A DNA stretch of 49,200 nt from an uncultured Clostridia bacterium (GCA_945917475.1 CAMEHL010000002.1:1-49200); one strand, 5' to 3'. Positions 24,911-33,915 are shown, counted from the first letter of the stretch. The notes: generated by a model from the letters alone, not told the origin. Program-made: numbers and translations.

Positions 24911-24991
24911 TATCGGTTATTTTGTGTTTGCGTTTTTTTACGGCGTATATGAAAATGACCGAGCGGGCAACCGAGTCGGTCGTTTTTTTTT
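24897..24991 (+). promoter_or_regulatory. Attenuator of the aro operon: alternative hairpins and terminator
   Basis: Region 1 aaccga (24897-24902, in leader codons 18-20) pairs perfectly with region 2 tcggtt (24913-24918). Region 2 extended, tcggttatttt (24913-24923), pairs with aaaatgaccga (24952-24962) over 11 bp with a single G-T wobble: the antiterminator. Region 3 gaccga (24957-24962) pairs with region 4 tcggtc (24976-24981) around an inner CGG-GCAA-CCG hairpin and is followed by nine T (24983-24991): the terminator. Stalling at the Phe/Tyr run masks region 1 and favours 2:3. Confidence 0.85.
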
Positions 24992-25042
24992 GAATAAATA
25001 TTCTAAAAATAGAAATAAAGAAAGTAATACAGGAGAAACGTT

Positions 25043-26059
25043 ATGATTATTATCGTAAAAAAGGATTGCGAAAAGAAACAACTCGACAACCTTATCGGGT
25101 GGGTAAAAAAGCAGGGGCTTAAAGTGGACGTCAGCCGCGGCGCCCATTCTACTATTTTAGGACTCGTCGGGGACACCGGCAAAGTAGATATCGATCTCGT
25201 AAGGTCGCTCGATATAGTCGAAAACGTTAAGAGAATACAAGAACCTTTCAAATTGTCCAACCGTAAATTCCACCCCGACGACACGATTGTGGATATAGGC
25301 GGCGTAAAGATAGGCGGCAACCACTTTGCCATTATCGCGGGGCCGTGTTCGGTCGAAACGGAAAAACAGATAATAGGCGTTGCGGAAGCGGTTAAAAAAG
25401 CGGGCGCGAAACTGCTCCGCGGCGGCGCGTTCAAACCCAGAACGTCGCCCTATTCTTTCCAGGGACTGAGAGAGACGGGGCTCGACCTTCTCTTAAAGGC
25501 GAAAAAGGAAACGGGGCTGCCCATAGTAACCGAGATAATGAGCGTAAGGCACATAGACTTGTTCCGCGACGTAGACCTTATCCAGATAGGCGCGCGGGAT
25601 ATGCAGAACTACGAACTGCTTAAAGAAGTGGGCAAAACGGGCAAGCCCGTCCTTTTGAAAAGGGGTTTCTGCAACACGATAGAAGAGTGGCTTATGAGTG
25701 CGGAATACGTAATGAGCGAAGGCTCGAAAGACGTTATTCTGTGCGAACGCGGCATAAGAACGTTCGAGCCGTATACGAGAAACACGCTCGATTTGTCCGC
25801 GATTCCCGTCTTAAAAGAACTGACGCACCTGCCCGTGATAGTAGACCCGTCGCACGCTTCGGGGCTTGCAAGGCTGGTTAAACCCTTGTCGCTCGCGGCG
25901 GTGGGCGCGGGGTCTGACGGGCTTATGATAGAAGTGCATAACGACCCGCTGCATGCGCTTTGCGACGGCGCGCAGTCGGTGCGCCCCGACCAGTTCGAAG
26001 ACATAGCGCAAAGCGTTAATTCAATGCTGCACCTTTGCGGTAAAAACGAAATATTATAA
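25043..26059 (+). CDS. aroF: 3-deoxy-7-phosphoheptulonate (DAHP) synthase, type I-beta
   Basis: Condenses phosphoenolpyruvate and erythrose 4-phosphate, the entry to the shikimate pathway. 338 residues: an N-terminal ferredoxin-like regulatory domain (about 1-70: MIIIVKKDCEKKQLDNL...) as in Thermotoga-type enzymes, then the barrel with IAGPCSVE, LRGGAFKPRTSPYSFQG, IGARDMQNYELL and VIVDPSHASG. The N-terminal domain is known in this class to mediate Tyr/Phe feedback. First gene after the attenuator; the ribosome site is AGGAGA. Confidence 0.95.
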   Translation: MIIIVKKDCEKKQLDNLIGWVKKQGLKVDVSRGAHSTILGLVGDTGKVDIDLVRSLDIVENVKRIQEPFKLSNRKFHPDDTIVDIGGVKIGGNHFAIIAGPCSVETEKQIIGVAEAVKKAGAKLLRGGAFKPRTSPYSFQGLRETGLDLLLKAKKETGLPIVTEIMSVRHIDLFRDVDLIQIGARDMQNYELLKEVGKTGKPVLLKRGFCNTIEEWLMSAEYVMSEGSKDVILCERGIRTFEPYTRNTLDLSAIPVLKELTHLPVIVDPSHASGLARLVKPLSLAAVGAGSDGLMIEVHNDPLHALCDGAQSVRPDQFEDIAQSVNSMLHLCGKNEIL

Positions 26060-26073
26060 GCGCGGGGTATAAA

Positions 26074-26919
26074 ATGAACGTAGGTATAGCAGGATTAGGG
26101 TTAATGGGCGGCTCTTTCGGGCGCGCCGTGCTAAAAAACACGCCGCACGCCGTTTTCGGGTGCGACGTCAACCCCGACGCCGAGAAAAAAGCGCGTGAAC
26201 TGAACGCGATAAACGGAATATTAAGCGAAGAGACTGCGCGTTCGCTCGACTTGCTCGTTTTAGCCGTTACGCCCGAACACGTCCGCGGACTGCTCGATAA
26301 ATACGCGCCCGCTTTAAAGCGCGGCGCGGTCGTCGTGGATTTTTGCGGCGTAAAGCGGTCGGTTGTTAAGATTATGAAAGAGTATTCGGAAAAATACCCG
26401 GGAATAACCTTTATCGGCGGACACCCCATGGCGGGCAGAGAACTGTCGGGCATAGACAATTCCCGTGCGGACTTATTCGACGGCGCGTCTATGATATTCG
26501 TGAACGTAAACGCGGAAGAAAGCGTTTTCGGGCGGGTGAAAGAATTTTTCCTGTCCGCGGGGTTCGGTCGCGCCGAAGTTACCACGGCGGAAGAGCATGA
26601 CGCGATTATCGCCTATACTTCGCAACTCTGCCACGTTACTTCCAACGCGTACATAAAAAGCCCGACCGCCGAGAAGCATCTCGGGTTTTCCGCGGGCAGT
26701 TACAGGGATCTGACGCGCGTGGCGAGACTGGACGCCGATATGTGGGCGGAACTCATGACGGAAAACGCCGATTATCTTAAAGGCGAACTCCAAACGCTTA
26801 TAAACAATCTTAACGAATACCTTGCCGCCGTGAGCGCGGGCGACGTCGGTCGCCTTAAAACGCTCTTAAAAGACGGCAACGACAGAAAAATCGGCATAGA
26901 CAAAAAAGGAGACGATTAA
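26074..26919 (+). CDS. tyrA: Prephenate dehydrogenase
   Basis: Oxidatively decarboxylates prephenate to 4-hydroxyphenylpyruvate for tyrosine. 281 residues: Rossmann GLGLMGGSFGRA at the N-terminus, GGHPMAGRELSG in the active site, then a helical dimerisation domain (ITYTSQLCHVTSNAY-like IAYTSQLCHVTSNAY, HLGFSAGSYRDLTRVA). No C-terminal ACT domain, so feedback is probably not through that module. Fourteen bases after aroF and one base before aroB. Confidence 0.93.
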   Translation: MNVGIAGLGLMGGSFGRAVLKNTPHAVFGCDVNPDAEKKARELNAINGILSEETARSLDLLVLAVTPEHVRGLLDKYAPALKRGAVVVDFCGVKRSVVKIMKEYSEKYPGITFIGGHPMAGRELSGIDNSRADLFDGASMIFVNVNAEESVFGRVKEFFLSAGFGRAEVTTAEEHDAIIAYTSQLCHVTSNAYIKSPTAEKHLGFSAGSYRDLTRVARLDADMWAELMTENADYLKGELQTLINNLNEYLAAVSAGDVGRLKTLLKDGNDRKIGIDKKGDD

Positions 26920-26920
26920 A

Positions 26921-27970
26921 ATGCTTTCTCTACGCGTCAACGCGTCTAAAACTTACGACGTTACGCTCGCCGAAAATATGGACGCTTTCGCCGAAAAGGC
27001 GTTGTCGCTAACGGTCGGCGACAAAATAGCGGTGATTGCCGACTCCGAAACGGAACGGCTGTACGGCGAAGAACTGATTAAACTGATTCGCGGAAAATGC
27101 GACAAAAAGGTGTTTTTGCACACGGTTAGGCAGGGCGAAAACAGTAAAAATCTCGTAAATTACGGAATTCTTCTCAACGCGCTCGCCCAAGACGGGCTTA
27201 CGCGCAAAGACGCGGTCGTAACTTTCGGCGGCGGTATGGTGGGCGATCTGGGCGCGTTCGTCGCGTCCACTTATATGCGCGGCGTTAAACTTATCGCGCT
27301 GCCCACAACGCTGCTTTCTATGGTAGATTCTTCCGTCGGCGGAAAGACTGCCGTCAATCTCGACAAGGGCAAAAATCTCTGCGGCACTTTTTATCAGCCT
27401 GACGCCGTTTATATAAATCTCGGTTTTTTGAAAACTCTTCCCGAACGCGAAAAAACGAGCGGTATGGGCGAAGTGGTGAAATACTCTTTTCTCCCCGGAG
27501 GCGAAAACGTAACCTGCGACGGAAAAATTACCGAACGGCTCGTGTACGAATGCCTTAAAATCAAAGCGGGCGTGGTCGCGCGCGACGAACGCGAGAGCGG
27601 CGAACGCAAACTGCTTAACTTCGGGCATACCGTGGGACACGCAATAGAAAAGCTCTCCGACTTTAACCTGTCGCACGGCTTGTGCGTCGCCAAGGGGATT
27701 AAGTACGCGCTCGATTTGTCGCGTGCGTATTACGGCGTTTCCGCGGAAAAGTTCGCGCCGCTATATAACAGGCTCGCGATTTTCGAAGACCTTTCGTGCG
27801 GCTATTCGCCCGAGAGCGTTGCAGAAGTCGTTTTGTCCGACAAAAAATCAGACGGAAAGGGCGTGGATTTTGTGCTTATTGACGAAGAGTTCAAAACACG
27901 CATAATAAATATTCCGGCCGAACGGTTGGTCGGATTTTTAAAACAAGGAGCGGCAATAAATGAAGATTAA
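26921..27970 (+). CDS. aroB: 3-dehydroquinate synthase
   Basis: Cyclises DAHP to 3-dehydroquinate with NAD and a divalent metal. 349 residues with GGGMVGDLGAFVASTYMRGV, PTTLLSMVDSSVGGKTAVN and the metal ligands in KLLNFGHTVGHAIE. The final codons overlap the start of aroA by 11 bases. Confidence 0.96.
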   Translation: MLSLRVNASKTYDVTLAENMDAFAEKALSLTVGDKIAVIADSETERLYGEELIKLIRGKCDKKVFLHTVRQGENSKNLVNYGILLNALAQDGLTRKDAVVTFGGGMVGDLGAFVASTYMRGVKLIALPTTLLSMVDSSVGGKTAVNLDKGKNLCGTFYQPDAVYINLGFLKTLPEREKTSGMGEVVKYSFLPGGENVTCDGKITERLVYECLKIKAGVVARDERESGERKLLNFGHTVGHAIEKLSDFNLSHGLCVAKGIKYALDLSRAYYGVSAEKFAPLYNRLAIFEDLSCGYSPESVAEVVLSDKKSDGKGVDFVLIDEEFKTRIINIPAERLVGFLKQGAAINED

Positions 27971-29210
27971 AATTCATCCGTCCCGCATTTCGGGAACGGT
28001 CGCCGCACCCCCGTCCAAATCTTTCGCGCACAGACTGATTATCGCGGCTTGCCTTTCGGGCGGGAGAAAGACGGTTAAAAACACGGGCGACTCTAAAGAC
28101 GTGCAGGCGACCGTGCGCGCGCTTACCGCGCTCGGCGCAGATTGCTGCCTTTCGGGCGGCGATTTCGTTACGAACGGTTTTTCTCCCGTTAAAAACGCGC
28201 TCGCGGACTGCGGGGAGAGCGGTTCTACTTTAAGATTTTTAATTCCCGTCGCCGCCGCGCTCGGCGCGGACGCGGCGTTCACGGGCACGGAAAAACTGTT
28301 AAGTCGCCCGTGCGGCGCGCTTATAGACTGTCTGAAAACGCACGGCGTAACTGCCGACGGTTTCAAGTTTACGGGCAGGTTGTCGGGCGGAACGTTCGTG
28401 ATTGACGGCGGCATAAGTTCGCAATACGTAACGGGGCTGCTTTTCGCCGCGCCGCTTACGGGGCAGGACTGCGAGATTGTCGTAACGGGCAAAGAAGTCA
28501 GCAAACCGTATATTGAAATCACGCTCGCAGTGCTTGAAAAAAGCGGGATTACGGTTAAAAGAACGAAAAACGGGTTTTTTATTCCCAAAGGACAGAAATA
28601 CGCGTTGCCCGACGTTACCGAAACTGAAGGCGACTGGTCGGGCGCGGCTTTCACGCTCGCCGCGGGAGCGATAGGCGGCTCGGTTACGGTTACGGGACTC
28701 AATCCCGAGTCAATGCAGGGCGACCGCAAAATAGCGGAAATTTTAAGTCGGTTCGGCGCGTCCGTAACCTTTTCGGACGGAGCGGTTACGGCAAAACCGT
28801 CGGGAGACGGCACGCTTAAAGGCTTAACGGTAGACTGCGCGGAAATCCCCGACCTGGCGCAGATAATAGCGGTTACGGCGGCGTTCGCGCAAGGGAAAAC
28901 GGTATTGCTCGGAACGGAAAACTTAAAGCACAAAGAGAGCGACAGAACGGCGGCGATAATAAATACGCTTGCCGCGGCGGGAATAAAAGCGGAGACGGAC
29001 GGACGAAGCATAACCGTTTACGGCGGCGCGCCGAAAGGCTTTACCGCGGACAGCGGCAACGATCACAGAACGGCTATGTCGGCGGCGGTGCTTGCGGCGT
29101 ATTCGGACGGCGAGAGCGTAATCGACCGCGCGGAAGCGGTGGATAAATCGTATCCCGCTTTTTACGAAGATATGAAAAAAACAGGGGGTATTATAGATGT
29201 CCTTATTTAA
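27960..29210 (+). CDS. aroA: 5-enolpyruvylshikimate-3-phosphate synthase
   Basis: Transfers enolpyruvyl from PEP to shikimate 3-phosphate. 416 residues in two inverse beta-alpha-beta halves. PPSKSFAHRLIIAA near the N-terminus, ADCGESGSTLRFLIPVAAALG (the PEP loop; Gly at the position that is Ala in glyphosate-tolerant class II forms is retained in the GES-G-S pattern), ISSQYVTGLLFAAPL and the late DRTAAI and NDHRTAMSAAVLA. Ribosome site AAGGAG lies inside aroB. Confidence 0.95.
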   Translation: MKIKIHPSRISGTVAAPPSKSFAHRLIIAACLSGGRKTVKNTGDSKDVQATVRALTALGADCCLSGGDFVTNGFSPVKNALADCGESGSTLRFLIPVAAALGADAAFTGTEKLLSRPCGALIDCLKTHGVTADGFKFTGRLSGGTFVIDGGISSQYVTGLLFAAPLTGQDCEIVVTGKEVSKPYIEITLAVLEKSGITVKRTKNGFFIPKGQKYALPDVTETEGDWSGAAFTLAAGAIGGSVTVTGLNPESMQGDRKIAEILSRFGASVTFSDGAVTAKPSGDGTLKGLTVDCAEIPDLAQIIAVTAAFAQGKTVLLGTENLKHKESDRTAAIINTLAAAGIKAETDGRSITVYGGAPKGFTADSGNDHRTAMSAAVLAAYSDGESVIDRAEAVDKSYPAFYEDMKKTGGIIDVLI

Positions 29211-30252
29211 AGGCGAAAGAATCAGCGTGGAGATTTACGGCGAATCGCACAGCGAACGCATCGGCGCGATAGTTAAAAATATGCCCGTGGTATCCGTAAA
29301 CGCACAGGAACTCACCCGCTTTACCGAACGCAGAAAAGCGACTTCGGCGGTGTTTTCCACTACGAGAAAAGAACCGGATATACCCGTGTTCGATAAACCG
29401 CTCGGCGAAAACTTCGGCGGGGATTATTCGTTTTATATTCAGAACAAAGACGTAAAGAGTTCCGATTACAACGAACTGTACGGCAAACCGCGCCCGTCGC
29501 ACGCGGACTATTGCAGATACTTAAAAGACGGCGCGCTCGACTTTACGGGCGGCGGCAGATTTTCGGGCAGGCTCACCGCGCCGCTTTGCGTGGTCGGCGG
29601 AATATGCAAGCAGTATTTAGAGAGCAAAGGCGTAAAAATAGCCGCGTTTGTTTCGGAAATAGGCAAAGTCTCGGGCAAGAGTTATAAAACCGCCGCGCTT
29701 GACTTAGAGGAAATCGTAAACGCGCGGGACGACGGTTTTCCGTCGCTCGACAAAAAAGAAGAGATGCTCGCCGAAATAGCCGACGCGCGGCGCGACTACG
29801 ATTCGGTGGGCGGCAGGATAGACTGCGTGATTTTCGGGCTTAAACCCGGGTTGGGCGACAGCCTGTTTGAGGGGCTCGAAGGCAAAATATCGTCTCTCGT
29901 ATACGCCGTTCCCGCGGTGAAAGGCGTTGAATTCGGGCGTGGTTTCGGCTTTTGCGCAAGCCGCGGCGGCGAAGCGAACGACCAGATGTATTATAAAGAC
30001 GGAAAGGTATGTTTTTACACGAACGACGCGGGCGGAATCAACGGCGGCATTTCAAACGGAGAGCCGATAACGTTCAGCGTGGCGTTAAGACCGACGCCGT
30101 CCGTTTTTAAGACGCAGCGCACGGTGGACTTGGTAAACAAGATCGACTGCGAAATCAAAATAAAGGGCAGGCACGACGCGTGCATAGTGCCGCGCGCCGT
30201 GCCGTGTATAGAGAGCGCGGCGGCAATTGCGCTTACCGACGCCGGAGTATAG
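29197..30252 (+). CDS. aroC: Chorismate synthase
   Basis: Converts EPSP to chorismate with reduced FMN. 351 residues. It matches the family at GESHSERIGAIV, the FMN region GGGRFSGRLTAPLC, SRGGEANDQMY and RHDACIVPRAVPCIESAAAIAL. The first loop (ERRKATSAVFSTTRKEPD) is divergent from the common RPGQ form but keeps the TTRKEPD core. Overlaps aroA by 14 bases. Confidence 0.94.
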   Translation: MSLFKGERISVEIYGESHSERIGAIVKNMPVVSVNAQELTRFTERRKATSAVFSTTRKEPDIPVFDKPLGENFGGDYSFYIQNKDVKSSDYNELYGKPRPSHADYCRYLKDGALDFTGGGRFSGRLTAPLCVVGGICKQYLESKGVKIAAFVSEIGKVSGKSYKTAALDLEEIVNARDDGFPSLDKKEEMLAEIADARRDYDSVGGRIDCVIFGLKPGLGDSLFEGLEGKISSLVYAVPAVKGVEFGRGFGFCASRGGEANDQMYYKDGKVCFYTNDAGGINGGISNGEPITFSVALRPTPSVFKTQRTVDLVNKIDCEIKIKGRHDACIVPRAVPCIESAAAIALTDAGV

Positions 30253-30306
30253 AACGGTAACGGCGCGCGCGGATAATAATAACGAAAAGTATTTTTGGAG
30301 ATATAT

Positions 30307-31449
30307 ATGAAAGAATTGAGCGAAATCAGAGAACTGATAGACAAGACGGACGACGAAATCAAAAACGCGTTTATTAAAAGGCTGGAATTGATGAAAGACG
30401 TTGCGGAAGCGAAAAAACGCACGGACAAGCCGCTTAACGACGCCAAGCGTGAAAACTCCATCGTGTTCCGACTTACGGAAAATATGCCCGAGAACTACGC
30501 GAGATATATCAAAGAACTGTATTCCGTGATTTTCTCGGCAAGCAAGGCGTATCAGTCGGAACTTATCGGCAGAAGTTCCGCCACAGTAGACGAAATAAAA
30601 AGCATACTGTCGGGCGGACTAAAAAGCGCGCCCGTCCGCGCGGCGGTGGCGTGCCAGGGCGTTGCGGGCGCGAACAGCGGCGCGGCGGCGAAAAAACTCT
30701 TTCCCATAAACGAAGTTACTTACTTTAAAAACTTCGAAGGGGTGTTCTCCGCGGTGGAAAGGGGATTGTGCGAATACGGCGTTCTGCCCATAGAAAACAG
30801 CACTGCGGGTTCTGTTTCGGAAGTATACGACCTGATGAAAAAGCACGATTTCCATATCGTCCGCGCGGTTAAACTGAGCATAGAACATTGTCTTGCGGGC
30901 GTTCGCGGCGCGACGGCAAAAGACGTAAAGCGCGTCCTTTCGCACCCGCAGGCGCTCCGTCAATGCGCGGAATATATAAAGTCCCGCAACTTCATTGCGG
31001 AAGAAGCGGCAAACACCGCCATCGCCGCTATGCAGGCGGCGGAAAAGGGAGATAAATCGGTCGCGGTATTGTGTTCCGCCGAGTGCGCCGAAGTATACGG
31101 ACTCACCGTTCTGGAACGCGGCGTTCAGGACGAAGCGAGCAACTACACGCGCTTTATCTGCATAGGCAAAAACGTGGAGATTTTTTCGGGAAGCGACAAA
31201 ATCAGCGTTATGACCACTCTGCCGCACAGACCGGGCGGACTTGTGAACGTGCTTAACGGCTTTGCCGCGCAGGGGCTTAACCTTACCAAAATAGAAAGCC
31301 GCCCCGTTCCCAACACCGACTTTGAATTTATGTTCTATTTCGACTTCGAGGGCGAAGTGAACAGACCCGAAGTGCTCGATTTAATCGCTTCGCTGGAAAA
31401 CAATTCGGATAAATTCGTGTTCCTTGGCGCGTACAAGGAGATTTCCTGA
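30307..31449 (+). CDS. pheA: Bifunctional chorismate mutase / prephenate dehydratase (P-protein)
   Basis: About 380 residues from ATG 30307, which follows GGAG at a proper distance; a TTG at 30295 overlaps the ribosome site and is rejected. Domains: AroQ-type chorismate mutase (about 1-85: ELSEIRELIDKTDDEIKNAFIKRLELMKDVAEAK), prephenate dehydratase (about 110-285: ACQGVAGANSGAAAKKLF, VLPIENSTAGSVSEVYDLM, SNYTRF), and a C-terminal ACT domain with the phenylalanine-binding LTKIESRP. It makes phenylpyruvate and is expected to be inhibited by Phe. Confidence 0.95.
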   Translation: MKELSEIRELIDKTDDEIKNAFIKRLELMKDVAEAKKRTDKPLNDAKRENSIVFRLTENMPENYARYIKELYSVIFSASKAYQSELIGRSSATVDEIKSILSGGLKSAPVRAAVACQGVAGANSGAAAKKLFPINEVTYFKNFEGVFSAVERGLCEYGVLPIENSTAGSVSEVYDLMKKHDFHIVRAVKLSIEHCLAGVRGATAKDVKRVLSHPQALRQCAEYIKSRNFIAEEAANTAIAAMQAAEKGDKSVAVLCSAECAEVYGLTVLERGVQDEASNYTRFICIGKNVEIFSGSDKISVMTTLPHRPGGLVNVLNGFAAQGLNLTKIESRPVPNTDFEFMFYFDFEGEVNRPEVLDLIASLENNSDKFVFLGAYKEIS

Positions 31450-31460
31450 CGGGGCGCGTT

Positions 31461-32699
31461 ATGAAATACTGTCTTATAGGGAAAAAACTCTCGCACAGTT
31501 ATTCGTGCGACATACATAGCAAAAAGGGCTTTAATTACGTCCTTAAAGAACTTCCGCCCGACGGCGTGAAAGCGTTTTTCGGCGCGCGCGAATACGACGG
31601 GTTCAACGTTACGATTCCGTATAAAAAGGACGCGGCGCAACTTTGCGACGTTCTCTCCGTAGAAGCGGAAGAAACGGGCAGCGTAAACACCGTGAAAAAT
31701 TCGGGCGGCGTGGTTTACGGCTATAATACCGACGTAAAGGGCGTGTATTATATGCTTAAAAGAAAGGGCGTGTCGTTTAAAGATAAACGCGTGCTGATAG
31801 GCGGCACGGGCGGCGCGGCGCAGACGGTAGGTTACTGCGCAAGAAAAGGCGGCGCGGCGAGTGTAAGGTTTTTAAGCAGAACGGGCGAAATAAATTACGG
31901 AAACTGTTACGATATAGCCGCCGACACCGAAATTTTCGTGAACGCCACGCCCGTAGGAATGTTTCCCGACAACGACGCCCGCCCCGTGGACCTGTCGCTT
32001 TTTCCGCGACTGACGGCGGTTTTCGATTTAATCTACAACCCGTTCAGAACGCGGCTCTTGTTGCAGGCGGAAGCGCTCGGACTTACCTTTTCCGACGGAC
32101 TGCCTATGCTCGTAGAACAGGCTCTCGCCGCCGAAGACGTGTGGTCGGGCAGTTTTCATTCGGAAAAAGATACGGAGAACGTTCTTTCCGAAATCAGGAA
32201 AGAAAAATACAACGTGGTGCTTTGCGGAATGCCTTCCGCGGGCAAATCCACGGTGGGCAGATTAGTCGCGGCGAAACTCGGCAGAAAGTTTATAGACACC
32301 GACGAAACGATAACCGCAACGGAAGGCTTTACCCCCGCCGAAATCATTGAAACGCTCGGCGAAAAGGCGTTCAGAGAAAAAGAAGCGCGTGCGGTCGCGC
32401 TCGCCGCGAAAAACAGCGGAGCGGTTATTTCCGTGGGCGGCGGCGCGGTTATAAGCGAAGAAAACGTCGCCGCGCTTAAACAGAACGGCGTAATCGTCTG
32501 GTTAAAGCGAGATCTCAATTCGCTTACGGCGCAGGGCAGACCCGTTTCGCGTAACAAGGGAATTGCCGCGCTGTACGAAGAACGGCGCGAAAAATACGAA
32601 AGGGCGGCGGATATTACCGTCGATAACGACGGTTTGCCCGACAAAACGGCAGGAGAAGTGATTGAAAAATATGAAGATACTTGTAATAAACGGGGTTAA
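31461..32699 (+). CDS. aroE-aroK: Fused shikimate dehydrogenase / shikimate kinase
   Basis: A 412-residue fusion joining two consecutive steps. Residues about 1-240 are AroE: GKKLSHSYSCDIHS, FNVTIPYKKDAA (catalytic Lys), VNTVK, GYNTDVKG (catalytic Asp) and the NADP-binding GGTGGAAQT. Residues about 252-412 are AroK: P-loop GMPSAGKSTVG, FIDTDETI, FREKEARA and GGGAV, plus the lid arginine in QGRPVSR. Dehydroshikimate would be reduced and phosphorylated by one chain. Similar fusions are known in scattered lineages but are not the common bacterial arrangement. Confidence 0.93.
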   Translation: MKYCLIGKKLSHSYSCDIHSKKGFNYVLKELPPDGVKAFFGAREYDGFNVTIPYKKDAAQLCDVLSVEAEETGSVNTVKNSGGVVYGYNTDVKGVYYMLKRKGVSFKDKRVLIGGTGGAAQTVGYCARKGGAASVRFLSRTGEINYGNCYDIAADTEIFVNATPVGMFPDNDARPVDLSLFPRLTAVFDLIYNPFRTRLLLQAEALGLTFSDGLPMLVEQALAAEDVWSGSFHSEKDTENVLSEIRKEKYNVVLCGMPSAGKSTVGRLVAAKLGRKFIDTDETITATEGFTPAEIIETLGEKAFREKEARAVALAAKNSGAVISVGGGAVISEENVAALKQNGVIVWLKRDLNSLTAQGRPVSRNKGIAALYEERREKYERAADITVDNDGLPDKTAGEVIEKYEDTCNKRG

Positions 32700-33132
32700 T
32701 CTCAATATGCTGGGTATCAGAGAACCCGCGCTTTACGGCGATAAAACCTATAAGTCTCTCGTGAAAAAAATCCGCTCTGATTGCGCCGCACTTGGCGTTA
32801 AAGTTAAGTGCGTTCAGTCTAACTACGAAGGCAAAATCGTGGATTATATACAGAAAGCGTATAAAAAATTCGACGGAATAGTGATAAATCCGGGCGCGTT
32901 CACGCACACCAGCGTGGCGATTTTAGACGCGCTTAAAGCGGTCGCTATCCCCGCGGCGGAAGTGCATATCACTAAGGTAGACGAAAGAGAAGATTTCCGC
33001 AAAATCAGTTATATCAGGGGTTACGCGTGCGTAACCGTAACGGGCAAAGGCTTTGACGGCTATATTCAGGCGGTTAAAGAACTCAAAGACAAGATAGAGA
33101 GCGGCGCGGCGCACGCCAAACGCGAAAATTAA
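32662..33132 (+). CDS. aroQ: Type II 3-dehydroquinate dehydratase
   Basis: Dehydrates 3-dehydroquinate to 3-dehydroshikimate. 156 residues from TTG 32662, where AGGAG is six bases upstream; ATG 32671 is three codons later and too far from that site, so the TTG is favoured. Landmarks: INGVNLNMLGIREPALYG with the flexible-loop Arg and Tyr, VIINPGAFTHTSVAILDAL-like VINPGAFTHTSVAI and VHITKVDEREDFRK...GKGFDGY. Overlaps the aroE-aroK gene by 38 bases. Confidence 0.95.
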   Translation: MKNMKILVINGVNLNMLGIREPALYGDKTYKSLVKKIRSDCAALGVKVKCVQSNYEGKIVDYIQKAYKKFDGIVINPGAFTHTSVAILDALKAVAIPAAEVHITKVDEREDFRKISYIRGYACVTVTGKGFDGYIQAVKELKDKIESGAAHAKREN

Positions 33133-33135
33133 CCG

Positions 33136-33915
33136 ATGGAACTGTTCGTTAAAATAATCGTGTGTTTAATCGCGGGGCTGGGCGCGGGCTTCGGCACGGG
33201 GCTTGCCGGACTTTCCGCGGCGGCGGTCATTTCGCCTATGCTGATTACCTTTCTCGGTATGGACGCGTATCAGGCGATAGGTATCGCGCTCGCGTCCGAC
33301 GTCCTTGCGTCCGCGGCGTCCGCCGTTACTTACGGGAAAAATAAGAATTTAGACGTAAGAAACGGGCTCGTTATGCTCATAACCGTGCTGATTTTTACGG
33401 TAGCGGGCAGTTATCTGTCTTCGCTGCTGCCGTCGGCAACTATGGGCGGCTTTTCTATGTTTATGACTCTTTTCGCGGGTTTAAAGTTCATTTTCCGTCC
33501 CGTGATGAGCGCGAAAGAAAGCAATATAACCCGTTCTCGCAAAAAGGCGGCGGTGCAATCAGTCGTCTGCGGCGTGTTTATAGGTTTAATCTGCGGTTTC
33601 GTCGGCGCGGGCGGCGGTATGATGATGTTGCTCGTTCTCGTGAGCGTTCTGGGTTACGAACTTAAAACCGCAGTCGGCACGAGCGTATTTATTATGACGT
33701 TCACCGCTCTCACGGGCGCGGCGTCGCATTTCGTTATAGGCGACGGCGTAGGGGATATGTGGGTTTTGATAGCGTGCGTGGTATTTACGCTTATCGGCGC
33801 TTTGATAACCGCGAGATTTGCAAACAAAGCCCCGCCTAAAATACTTAACCGCGTTCTCGGTTTCGGTTTAAGCGCAATGAGTATCGCGATGATAATAGTA
33901 CAATTTATAAAATAA
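33136..33915 (+). CDS. TSUP (TauE/SafE) family membrane protein
   Basis: 259 residues with about eight membrane helices and the family's duplicated glycine-rich motif: GLGAGFGTGLAGLSAAAVISP at the N-terminus and GLICGFVGAGGGMMMLLVL in the second half. TSUP proteins transport small organic or sulfur anions. It starts four bases after aroQ and ends at the operon terminator, so it is co-transcribed with aromatic biosynthesis. A role in moving an aromatic intermediate or a sulfonate is only a guess. Confidence 0.85.
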   Translation: MELFVKIIVCLIAGLGAGFGTGLAGLSAAAVISPMLITFLGMDAYQAIGIALASDVLASAASAVTYGKNKNLDVRNGLVMLITVLIFTVAGSYLSSLLPSATMGGFSMFMTLFAGLKFIFRPVMSAKESNITRSRKKAAVQSVVCGVFIGLICGFVGAGGGMMMLLVLVSVLGYELKTAVGTSVFIMTFTALTGAASHFVIGDGVGDMWVLIACVVFTLIGALITARFANKAPPKILNRVLGFGLSAMSIAMIIVQFIK

